This document shows positions 56,522-64,000 of a stretch of 64,000 nt of DNA, piece after piece; position 1 is the stretch's first letter, and every line of letters starts with the position of its first letter. The position numbers and the translations under genes were made by a program. The notes under the pieces were generated by a model. The model did no database searches and was not told where the DNA came from. It saw only the letters and a program-made list of their open reading frames with translations. This DNA comes from Nisaea sediminum (GTDB lineage Bacteria; Pseudomonadota; Alphaproteobacteria; Thalassobaculales; Thalassobaculaceae): NCBI RefSeq assembly GCF_014904705.1, contig NZ_JACZCQ010000006.1:620001-684000 (forward strand), in the 5' to 3' direction.

Positions 56522-57343
56522 GTGTCAGGCAAATCTCCGTGGAGTGTGAAAGGTATCTCTGCCGAAGACCGCGAAGCGGCCAAGATCGCGGCGCGCAAGG
56601 CGGGCATGCCGATCGGCGTCTGGCTGAGCGAACAGATCCGCCACGCGGCGAGCGACAAACCTGCCGAGGAAAAGCAGGCGGTCGCGGAGTCCGAGCCCGC
56701 TCGCGAGCATATACCTTCTCCGGTCGAACGGGATGCCGACGGACCGCGCGAGCGGCATCGCAGCGGTCGGGTCGATCCGCGTTTCGCCTTCGGGCGGGGC
56801 CAATGGAGCGTCGCCGAAGAGGCGATCGATCGGGGCATGGTGGCCACGGCCTCTGCCGGCTATCCTTGGCAGTTCCGCGGTGCCCAGCATGTGGCCGCGT
56901 CGGCCCCGGTTCAGCCGCCGATGCCGGCCAATTCCGGATATCCGCCGCCCGTCCCGCAGATGCAGCACCCGGTTCCGGCGCCTGCGGCAACGCCCGCAGC
57001 GCCCGGAATGTCCGAGGCGGAAGGCGCGGCGCTGGTCAAACGGGTGGAAACGCTCGAGTCACAGTTGCGGGAACTCCGATCCAAGGTTGACGCGGCGGAG
57101 GACAGAACCCTCGCGCGCTTTGAGCCCTTGTTGAGCAAGATCGAGACTCTGACCGCCGAAGTCGGTCAGCTGAATGCACGACCGGCCGCGTTGCCCGGGA
57201 CCCAGGAAGCCTCTTTCTCCACCGCACCGATCGAACGCGCCGTCATGCGGCTCTCCGAGCGCCTTGGCCGGGTCGAGCGCCTGGTTCTGCCGGGCCATAG
57301 CTCCGGACGCGGTTTCTTCTCACGCCTTTTCCGTCGCGGGTAG
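56522..57343 (+). CDS. WSxKG module protein with coiled-coil (paralogue 2)
   Basis: 273 aa from the GTG at 56522. Residues 6-41 (PWSVKGISAEDREAAKIAAR and IGVWLSEQIRHAA) repeat the module of paralogue 1. Next comes a disordered, proline-rich stretch (about 50-165). A coiled-coil follows (about 170-235, VKRVETLESQLRELRSKVDA and ALFEPLLSKIETLTAEVGQL-like). A basic tail ends in RGFFSRLFRRG, a possible amphipathic membrane-contact helix. No catalytic motif. The architecture suggests a scaffold protein. It is preceded by a 173-base gap with a TTGACA at 56367 but no clear -10. Confidence 0.75.
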   Translation: MSGKSPWSVKGISAEDREAAKIAARKAGMPIGVWLSEQIRHAASDKPAEEKQAVAESEPAREHIPSPVERDADGPRERHRSGRVDPRFAFGRGQWSVAEEAIDRGMVATASAGYPWQFRGAQHVAASAPVQPPMPANSGYPPPVPQMQHPVPAPAATPAAPGMSEAEGAALVKRVETLESQLRELRSKVDAAEDRTLARFEPLLSKIETLTAEVGQLNARPAALPGTQEASFSTAPIERAVMRLSERLGRVERLVLPGHSSGRGFFSRLFRRG

Positions 57344-57438
57344 CGCTACCGTTCGATAGTGTATAAATTGAACGAAAGCGGAAGGTTAGGCGGTATCGAT
57401 CCGACCACTACTCTCTAGCCCAGCCGATCAACCGAGGA

Positions 57439-59733
57439 GTGCCGGTGGTCCGGAAGCCGACAACATGGAGCGTGAAGGGCATCGAGGAAGATGTCCGCGA
57501 TATCGCACGTGCGGCGGCGGATCGGGAAGAGCAGACGATAGGAGCCTGGATCGATCACGCCATTCGGGTGCATGGAGGCCAGCGCCCTCGGGACGACCGT
57601 CCGGACTCTGAGCCGGCGGCGAACGTTCCGGATGCGCTCCCGGAACCCGGCCTGGCGGGAATGGGCGGGGCAAGCGCCGACGTCCTGCTCGAGATTGTCG
57701 ACGACGAACTGGATGCGTCCTCCAACAGGCTGGATAATGCCCTGCGTCCGATGGGCCTTGCTCTGCTGGATCTCGCCGAACGCATGGTCGCATTGGAGCG
57801 TAATGCCCAGGCGCAGCCCAGTATCGGCCGCGCTCCGGACGCGGAGCGGGAGCTGGAGCCAGAGTCCGACTATGACGACGATTTCGGCCCCGAAGCCCCC
57901 CCGTTGCCCGAGGAAGAAGCGTCTTGGCCCGCCGAGGCCGCAGCGCCGGACCACGGTTTCCCGCTACCTCCGATCCACGATCTGGATCCGGGCATAGACA
58001 GTTTCGACATGCCGCTGGTGACCGGCGAGGCGGGCGCGGGTTCCGACCGGGCTCGGGAAATCGACCGGCGGCTTCGAGCGCTCGCGGGCGCTGTCGACGC
58101 AGCGGATACAGAGCCGCCGCCGCCGACCGGAGACCTCGGGCCGACGGAGTTCGATCTGGAGCCGCCGTCCCGCGCTCCGGCTCCGGCCGAGCCGCTCGAA
58201 TTGCCGATGGCGTTCCGCGGCGTGCAGAAAAGCGGTTATGAATCCCACCCTGGCGCCGCGGCCGGAGAGATCATCCGCCGTCCGGTACGTCCACGCCGGT
58301 CGATCCGCCGAAAACTCGCGCTATCCGCCGCCGCCGTCCTGATTCTCGCCACAGCGGGCCTTTACGTCGCGGCGGATCATGTCGGCCTTGGTCATGTGCG
58401 GGCCGGGATCGAGCGCGATGTCCGCCCGGCGATCACCACGGTGGCGATCGGAGCCTCTCACATCGTGGAGACGCTCTCGGCAAAGCTGGACCCGATCCTG
58501 AACGAGGCGAAAACCGCATTGTTCGGTGGTGACAAGACCGAACAGCCGGAACCGGGCTCCGATCAGACCCGCACGAAGGAGGAATCTCCGGCTTCGGCCA
58601 GCAGCGAGTTCGCGGCACCGGAGCCGCGGTCCGAGCCCGAACCCGCGCCCGATGCCTTGTCCTCCCGGGAGGAACCCGCACCGGCCCCGGGCGAGACGGT
58701 GCCACCCGTTGTCGCAGAGGTGCCGTCGCCGGCCGCCGAACCCCCGACAACGATTGCGGAGCCGGCACCGGAGCCGCCAGCCCCCGCCCCGGTCGAGATC
58801 GCACCAAAACCACAGGAAACGCGGCCGGTTCCAGTTCCCGAAGCGTCCCCCGCGAAGTCGGTGACCGAAGTGGCGCCGCCGCCGGCGCCGCCTCTGCCCG
58901 CGTCCCCGGGCGCGGCGGCAAGTGGCGGTCGGGTTGCCGCATTGCCGCCGAATGATGCCGGCGCCTCCGGGTCGGCGCGTGACGAACTGGCGGCGCGCGC
59001 CGAAGCAGGCGATGCGACCGCGCAGCACGACCTCGCGATCAGCTATCTCACTGGTAAGAACGGCTCGAAGGATCCGGCGCGCGCGGCGGAGCTGCTGAGG
59101 GAGGCCGCGATCCAGGGACTTCCGAGCGCGCAATACAATCTCGCCGTGCTCTATGAGACAGGTCAGGGCGTCCGCAAGGACGATGTGCGGGCGCTGCTCT
59201 GGTATCACAGTGCCGCCGAGCAGGGGCACCCGAACGCGCAGTACAATCTCGGGGTCATGTATGCTGAAGGCCGCGGCATTCCGCTCAATTTTGAGGAAGC
59301 GGCCCGCTGGTTCCGGGCTGCGGCGAACCAGGGATTGGCCCGGGCCCTCTACAATCTCGCGGTGATGACGGACGAGGGTCTGGGGGTCGCGCAGGACAAG
59401 GCGGCTGCCCTGGATCTATATCGTGCTGCCGCCGGAGCCGGCGACGAACGCGCGATCGAACTTCTGGCCGGAAGCGGGGACGTGACATCGGAAATGGAGA
59501 CGCCGCTCGGCGGCGCCGATGGCGTCCAGATCGTGACCACCACACCGGCCAGCCTGGTCGCGGAAGCTCAGGGCGAGCTCACCCGTCTTGGACTCTACGA
59601 CGGACGTCTCGACGGGCTGATGGGGCCAAAGACGAGGACCGCCATCCGGGCCTTCCAGAAGACCGCCGGCATTCCGCAAACGGGCGAGGTCAGCCCGGAA
59701 CTCCTTAAGCGCCTGAAGGCCGCGACGCCCTGA
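57439..59733 (+). CDS. PodJ-like protein: WSxKG module, membrane segment, Sel1 repeats, PG-binding domain (paralogue 3)
   Basis: 764 aa from the GTG at 57439. Module: TTWSVKGIEEDVRDIARAAA near 8-27 and IGAWIDHAIRVHGG near 34-47. An acidic cytoplasmic region follows, then one membrane segment (about 290-312, LALSAAAVLILATAGLYVAA). The periplasmic part has a Pro/Glu-rich spacer (about 375-510), Sel1-like repeats (about 520-680; AQYNLAVLYETGQGVRKDDV is one) and a C-terminal peptidoglycan-binding domain 1 (about 700-760, ELTRLGLYDGRLDGLMGPKT). The order is that of PodJ, the polar organiser of Caulobacter, but without its long coiled-coil. A link from cytoplasmic scaffold to cell wall is inferred. 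Confidence 0.85.
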   Translation: MPVVRKPTTWSVKGIEEDVRDIARAAADREEQTIGAWIDHAIRVHGGQRPRDDRPDSEPAANVPDALPEPGLAGMGGASADVLLEIVDDELDASSNRLDNALRPMGLALLDLAERMVALERNAQAQPSIGRAPDAERELEPESDYDDDFGPEAPPLPEEEASWPAEAAAPDHGFPLPPIHDLDPGIDSFDMPLVTGEAGAGSDRAREIDRRLRALAGAVDAADTEPPPPTGDLGPTEFDLEPPSRAPAPAEPLELPMAFRGVQKSGYESHPGAAAGEIIRRPVRPRRSIRRKLALSAAAVLILATAGLYVAADHVGLGHVRAGIERDVRPAITTVAIGASHIVETLSAKLDPILNEAKTALFGGDKTEQPEPGSDQTRTKEESPASASSEFAAPEPRSEPEPAPDALSSREEPAPAPGETVPPVVAEVPSPAAEPPTTIAEPAPEPPAPAPVEIAPKPQETRPVPVPEASPAKSVTEVAPPPAPPLPASPGAAASGGRVAALPPNDAGASGSARDELAARAEAGDATAQHDLAISYLTGKNGSKDPARAAELLREAAIQGLPSAQYNLAVLYETGQGVRKDDVRALLWYHSAAEQGHPNAQYNLGVMYAEGRGIPLNFEEAARWFRAAANQGLARALYNLAVMTDEGLGVAQDKAAALDLYRAAAGAGDERAIELLAGSGDVTSEMETPLGGADGVQIVTTTPASLVAEAQGELTRLGLYDGRLDGLMGPKTRTAIRAFQKTAGIPQTGEVSPELLKRLKAATP

Positions 59734-59741
59734 GGGCTCCG

Positions 59742-60617
59742 TCAGGCCGGAAGTTCCAGCTCGTCCGAAGCCCAGTTCCGAATCACGCCGGCATGCAGCC
59801 ACCAGTCCGGATGTGCCGCTTCGGCGATACGGGTTGCCTGATCGCGTCCGGCCTCGGTCTCGAACAGGGCGAAACAGGTTGCCCCGCTGCCGGACAGGCG
59901 GGCGGCCGCCACGCCCGGAAGCTCTCTCAGAAATGTCAGGACGGTTCCGATCTCCGGAGCGATGCGGCAGGCGGGGGCTTCGAGGTCGTTCCGATCGAGC
60001 GGACCTGTTTCGTCCCCCGCCACACCCGCCGGAACCGGCCCGGCGGCCAGGGCGCCGAAGACGGCCCCGGTCGGCACCGGGACCCCCGGATTGACGAGCA
60101 GAACCGGCTGCGGCGCGAAATCCTCCGCCGGTGCATCGAGGTCTATGCCGGTGCCCCGCATGATCCGATTGCGGGGCTCGAGGCAGACCGGCACATCGGC
60201 GCCGAGCGAGGCCGCGAGGCGCCGTATTTCTTCGCCCATCGGGTCGCGTCCGGAAAGACCCGCCATAAAACGCAGCATGGCCGCGGCATCCGCCGAGCCG
60301 CCGCCAAGCCCGGCAGCCACGGGGATCGACTTTTCAAGATGGATCCGGAGCGCGGGAAAGCCCGGTTCGATGCTGCGAAAGCCCGAAATCGCGCGCAGAA
60401 CCAGATTGTCGCTGTCGAGCGCGCTGACAAACGCGCCGGCCACAGTCAGCGCGTCTTCGGCCCCCGGGGCCGCCGACACCGTGATGCGGTCAAATAGATC
60501 GGCGAAGGCGACGAGGCTGACCAGCTCGTGATAGCCGTCGGGCCGACGGCCGAGGATACGAAGTCCGAGATTGACCTTTGCCGGCGCGAGCAGAACCCGC
60601 GTGCCGATATCAGCCAT
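59742..60617 (-). CDS. ispE: 4-diphosphocytidyl-2-C-methyl-D-erythritol kinase
   Basis: 291 aa GHMP kinase of the MEP isoprenoid pathway. The N-terminal LLAPAKVNLGLRILGRRPDG holds the substrate residues, the ATP loop is PVAAGLGGGSADAAAMLR near 96-113, and the third motif ARLSGSGATCFALFE near 245-259 is complete. The start overlaps the TPR lipoprotein gene by eight bases. The order ETF-QO, TPR protein, ispE is common in Rhodospirillales. It is convergent with the PodJ-like gene, eight bases apart. Confidence 0.95.
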   Translation of the reverse strand: MADIGTRVLLAPAKVNLGLRILGRRPDGYHELVSLVAFADLFDRITVSAAPGAEDALTVAGAFVSALDSDNLVLRAISGFRSIEPGFPALRIHLEKSIPVAAGLGGGSADAAAMLRFMAGLSGRDPMGEEIRRLAASLGADVPVCLEPRNRIMRGTGIDLDAPAEDFAPQPVLLVNPGVPVPTGAVFGALAAGPVPAGVAGDETGPLDRNDLEAPACRIAPEIGTVLTFLRELPGVAAARLSGSGATCFALFETEAGRDQATRIAEAAHPDWWLHAGVIRNWASDELELPA

Positions 60618-62340
60618 TTCCGGGCGTGGTCGGCGCGCCGTCCGTGACCAGACCCTCGCTGAGTTTGCGCTCGATCTCCGAAGCGAGATCGGGTTCCGGG
60701 TTCATCTCCAGAGAACGGCGCCACTGGTAGGTTGCTTCGAGGCGGCGGCCGACCCGCCAATAGGCGTCGCCCAGGTGATCGTTGATCACCGCGTCGCCAG
60801 GCCGGAGCTGCACCGCCCGTTCGAGATGGGTGACGGCCTCCCGGTGCTGTCCGGTCCGGTAAAGCACCCAGCCGAGACTGTCGACGATGTAACCGTCGTT
60901 CGGCCGCTGCCGCACCGCGCGTTCGATCAGGGACTGCGCCTCCTTGAGGTTGATGCCCTGCTCGACCCAGGAATAGCCGAGATAGTTCATGACGTAGGGC
61001 TGTTCCGGCGACAGCTCGAGCGCTTTCAGAAAATCTGCCTCGGCCCGCTCCCACCGCTTGGCCCGTTCGAGCGCGATGCCGCGGGTATAATAGAGCGTCC
61101 AGTCGTCGTTGGCGGCCGGGCCGAGCTTTTCGAAGGCCCCATCATAGGCCGCGATCGCCTCGTCCCAGGCCTCGTCGGATCGAAGCGTGTCCGCAAGGCG
61201 GACCAGCACCGTCCCGTTGTCCGGATAGGTCCGGGCGAGATCGCGGAGCACGGAAAGCGCGGCGGCTCTCTCCCCTTCGGCATCGAGCGCCGCCGCTGTC
61301 CTCAGTCCGGCCATCAAGTGATAGATCGAATCCCGCCCGATCCCCCGGTAGATCTCCAGCGCGTCCGCATGGCGGTTGCGGTCGTCGAGAATTTCCCCGA
61401 CCAGCAGACGGGCGAGCGGGAAGTCGGGCCGCATGTAAAGCGCGAGCTGGGCATAGATCAGCGCGATTTCGCTGCCGCGGTCCCGTTGCAAGGCGCTCGC
61501 GATGTCGAACATGGCCTCGGCGACGCCGTCCGTCGCCGAAGAAACGAGACCTTTGGCCGGGCCGCCGGCCTCCGCGGCTGCCAGAGCGGCGGCGAGCGCG
61601 TCTTTGTTCTGATCCGTGAGGTCGCCGCCGGCCAGGATCTCGCGTGCCGCCGTGCCATGGCCGGCCTTGGCGTAATGCAGCGCGGCGCCGATGCGAAGCC
61701 GTGCCGGTGGCCGGTCGAGCGCGGAAAGCGCGGAACGGAACGATTTGTCGAGAGCCTCGAAATCCCCCTTGAGGCTCGCGATGTAACCGGCATGAAGATC
61801 AGCCAGGAGGGCGAACCCTCCCTGTTTGCGGATCGCGTCCAGATGTTTTTCGGTCGCCGCCCAGTTCCCGCTGCCGGCTTCGACCCAGGCAAGCAGCAGC
61901 GGACGCAGGATCTGCGTCAGGCGCGACTCTTCAAGGGCCTCGAGCTGTCCGCGGGCGGCAGCAAAGTCCCCGTCTTTCATGGCGGCGAGGGCAAGCACGA
62001 GACGGCCGAAGGCATAGCCGTTCTGCTGCGCGACCAGATCGGATGCCATATCCAGCGCGTCTGCGGTTCGCCCGTCGGAAATGCGGGCGAGAAAAGTGCG
62101 CTGAGTCAGGCCTGGATTGCCAGGATCGGCTGCCAGCACGGCGCCAAAATTCTGAGCCGCGGCGCCGAGGTCGCTGCTTCGATAGGCGTGCAGGGCCTTG
62201 AGATAATCACCGGAGACCGTATCGCGCTGCGGGATCTCGGGGAGATCCGCCGCCGGACCGGTCGCGGCGCAGGATGACAGCGTCACGGCCGCAAGGATTG
62301 CCACTGCGAGGCATCCGTTACGCGGTCCTCGTGCAGTCAT
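60610..62340 (-). CDS. TPR-repeat lipoprotein
   Basis: 576 aa. A signal peptide with the lipobox TLSSC (lipidated Cys24) is followed by about ten to twelve tetratricopeptide repeats, for example ALHAYRSSDLGAAAQNFGAV near the start and YVMNYLGYSWVEQGINLKEA and GDAYWRVGRRLEATYQWRRS near the end. It is probably anchored in the outer membrane on the periplasmic side and acts as a protein-protein interaction platform. The function is not known. It overlaps ispE by eight bases and is 56 bases downstream of ETF-QO. Confidence 0.9.
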   Translation of the reverse strand: MTARGPRNGCLAVAILAAVTLSSCAATGPAADLPEIPQRDTVSGDYLKALHAYRSSDLGAAAQNFGAVLAADPGNPGLTQRTFLARISDGRTADALDMASDLVAQQNGYAFGRLVLALAAMKDGDFAAARGQLEALEESRLTQILRPLLLAWVEAGSGNWAATEKHLDAIRKQGGFALLADLHAGYIASLKGDFEALDKSFRSALSALDRPPARLRIGAALHYAKAGHGTAAREILAGGDLTDQNKDALAAALAAAEAGGPAKGLVSSATDGVAEAMFDIASALQRDRGSEIALIYAQLALYMRPDFPLARLLVGEILDDRNRHADALEIYRGIGRDSIYHLMAGLRTAAALDAEGERAAALSVLRDLARTYPDNGTVLVRLADTLRSDEAWDEAIAAYDGAFEKLGPAANDDWTLYYTRGIALERAKRWERAEADFLKALELSPEQPYVMNYLGYSWVEQGINLKEAQSLIERAVRQRPNDGYIVDSLGWVLYRTGQHREAVTHLERAVQLRPGDAVINDHLGDAYWRVGRRLEATYQWRRSLEMNPEPDLASEIERKLSEGLVTDGAPTTPGNG

Positions 62341-62396
62341 GATTCTACCCTCTCGTTTCCGGCGGTCTGGCGATACGGCCTCAGGAGTCAGTCGGT

Positions 62397-64000
62397 TTAC
62401 ATGTTCGGATAGTTAGGTCCACCCCCGCCTTCGGGAACCACCCAATTGATATTCTGGGTCGGATCCTTGATGTCGCAGGTTTTGCAGTGGACGCAGTTCT
62501 GCGCATTGATCTGCAGGCGCGGATTGCTGCCGTCGTCGTCGCGCACGATCTCGTAGACTCCCGCCGGGCAATAACGCTGCTCCGGCGCGTCGTAGAGCGC
62601 GAGATTGTGCTGCACCGGGATCGAGGGATCCTTCAGGGTCAGGTGCGCCGGCTGATTTTCCTCGTGGTTGGTGTTGGAGAGGAAGACAGAGGACAGGCGA
62701 TCGAAGCTGACCTTACCGTCCGGCTTCGGATAGTCGATCTTCTCGCAATGATCCGCCGGCTTCAGGCTTTCGTGATCGTGGTGGTGATGCAGGGTCCAGG
62801 GGCTCTTGCCCTTGAACAGGGTCTCGATACCGGCATTGGCCATGCCCATCAGGAAGCCGGCCTTGAAGCCCGGACGGATGTTGCGTACCGCCTTGAGTTC
62901 GTCCCAGACCCAGCTCTTCTCCATCCGGGCGCGGTAATCGGCGATTTCCAGTCCCGCGCCGGCACCGTCCTTCATGGCGTCGAACAGGGCTTCGGCGGCG
63001 GTCATGCCGGACTTCATCGCGGTGTGCGAGCCCTTGATCTTCGGCACGTTCAGGAACCCGGCCGAGCAGCCGAGGATCGCGCCGCCGGGGAAGGTGATCT
63101 TCGGGATCGACTGGAAACCGCCCTCGTTGATCGCCCGCGCGCCGTAGGAGATGCGCCGGCCGCCCTCGAAGAAGGGGCGGATCTTCGGATGGGTCTTGTA
63201 GCGCTGGAATTCCTCGAAGGGGCTGAGATGAGGGTTCTCGTAATCGAGGCCGATCACGTAGCCGACCGCCACCTGGTTGTTTTCCAGATGGTAGAGGAAG
63301 GAGCCGCCATAGGTGCCGCCGTCGATCGGCCAGCCGACCGTGTGGAGGACGAGGCCCTCCTGATGCACAGCCGGATCGACTTCCCAGAGCTCCTTGATGC
63401 CGATGCCGTAGGTCTGCGGGTCGACGCCGTCGCGCAGGTTGAAGCGTTCGAACAGGGTCTTGGTCAGGGAGCCGCGCACGCCCTCGGCGAAGAGGGTCTG
63501 CTTTGCATGCAGCTCGATGCCCGGTGTGTAGTTCGCGGTCTGCTCGCCATCCTTGCCGATGCCCATGTCGCCGGTCGCGACGCCGCGCACGGCGCCGTTC
63601 TCGTCATAGAGCACCTCGGCGGCGGCGAAGCCCGGATAGATCTCGACGCCCATACCCTCGGCCTGCTCGGCGAGCCAACGGCAGACATTGCCAAGGCTGA
63701 TGATGTAGTTGCCGTGGTTGTTCATCTGCGGCGGGCAGGGCAGCTGGTATCCGCCGTTGCGGGTCAGGTACATGAAGCGGTCCTGGGTAACCGGCGTGTT
63801 CAGCGGCGCACCGCGCTCCTTCCAATCCGGGAAGAGCTCTGCCATCGCCCGCGGCTCCATCACCGCGCCGGACAGGATATGGGCGCCGACCTCGGAGCCC
63901 TTCTCGATCACGCAGACACTCAGATCCTGGCCATGCTGCTCCGAAAGCTGGCGCAACCGGATCGCGGCCGACAGGCCGGCAGGACCGGCCCCGACGATAA
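62397..64000 (-). CDS. Electron transfer flavoprotein-ubiquinone oxidoreductase, 5' end cut by the window
   Basis: About 533 codons are present; the first few tens of residues lie beyond the right edge. The frame runs to base 64000 and ends there with [18 protein letters not shown], the FAD loop, so this is not a short protein starting near 63956. The 4Fe-4S ligands are in [10 protein letters not shown] and [16 protein letters not shown] near the C-terminus, with the family ending GGGPNYPNM. It passes electrons from ETF to ubiquinone in fatty-acid and amino-acid breakdown at the inner membrane. The rest of the gene and its promoter are not visible. Confidence 0.95.
   Translation of the reverse strand, partial: IVGAGPAGLSAAIRLRQLSEQHGQDLSVCVIEKGSEVGAHILSGAVMEPRAMAELFPDWKERGAPLNTPVTQDRFMYLTRNGGYQLPCPPQMNNHGNYIISLGNVCRWLAEQAEGMGVEIYPGFAAAEVLYDENGAVRGVATGDMGIGKDGEQTANYTPGIELHAKQTLFAEGVRGSLTKTLFERFNLRDGVDPQTYGIGIKELWEVDPAVHQEGLVLHTVGWPIDGGTYGGSFLYHLENNQVAVGYVIGLDYENPHLSPFEEFQRYKTHPKIRPFFEGGRRISYGARAINEGGFQSIPKITFPGGAILGCSAGFLNVPKIKGSHTAMKSGMTAAEALFDAMKDGAGAGLEIADYRARMEKSWVWDELKAVRNIRPGFKAGFLMGMANAGIETLFKGKSPWTLHHHHDHESLKPADHCEKIDYPKPDGKVSFDRLSSVFLSNTNHEENQPAHLTLKDPSIPVQHNLALYDAPEQRYCPAGVYEIVRDDDGSNPRLQINAQNCVHCKTCDIKDPTQNINWVVPEGGGGPNYPNM

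Overview
The window is GC-rich chromosomal DNA of an alphaproteobacterium, most likely of the Rhodospirillales type. The grounds are the gene order hemE / ppsR-maf-coaE-dnaQ-secB, the block rho-mnmE-mnmG-rsmG-parA-parB followed by leuS-lptE-holA, a stand-alone hisB, HslV with a short propeptide, and an ETF-QO/TPR/ispE block. The genus assignment is inference; no rRNA is present. Almost all of the DNA is coding, genes often overlap by 1-8 bases, and there is no insertion sequence, prophage or CRISPR array.

Layout. 1-4500: end of an unidentified gene, a secreted NUC-type nuclease, a ComM/YifB ATPase, a pentapeptide-repeat protein and a DUF427 protein. 4501-8569: a minus-strand histidine operon (hisB-hisH-GNAT-hisA-hisF-hisE) ending in a HIT protein. 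8727-10658: hslV-hslU protease. 10659-16495: a minus-strand run with XRE regulator, Smr protein, lutABC lactate oxidation, MltA and a Tim44-domain protein. 16659-18321: fxsA, a phosphatase and secB. 18322-21070: dnaQ, coaE, maf, ppsR on the minus strand.

21071-21475 is very probably the chromosomal replication origin. It is a 405-base gene-free stretch between ppsR and hemE (the place of the origin in Caulobacter and Rickettsia) with near-consensus DnaA boxes, four GANTC sites, and genes pointing away on both sides. To its right are hemE, hemJ, rho, a LysR/SDR/tautomerase group, a quinone oxidoreductase, a dienelactone hydrolase, ogt, a thioredoxin-domain protein, then mnmE, mnmG, rsmG, parA and parB. 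Three ParB-binding parS sites lie at 28740, 32335 and 34334, so origin and centromere are both in this window. holA, lptE and leuS follow on the minus strand.

41045-50545: a DUF3576 lipoprotein, a strongly expressed porin, then a cupin-4/JmjC oxygenase, a sulfotransferase and a TPR-sulfotransferase in a row, YggS, a YkuD protein, an orphan protein and RibA with a degenerate N-terminal domain. 50623-55746: hydrolase, second DUF427 protein, OmpR-type regulator, MBL-fold hydrolase, methyltransferase and a membrane class III adenylate cyclase, then tRNA-Gln. 55947-59733: three tandem genes that share an N-terminal 'W-S-x-K-G' module; the last is a PodJ-like membrane protein with Sel1 repeats and a peptidoglycan-binding domain. 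This is the best candidate for a little-described system. The window closes with ispE, a TPR lipoprotein and ETF-QO, which is cut by the right edge.
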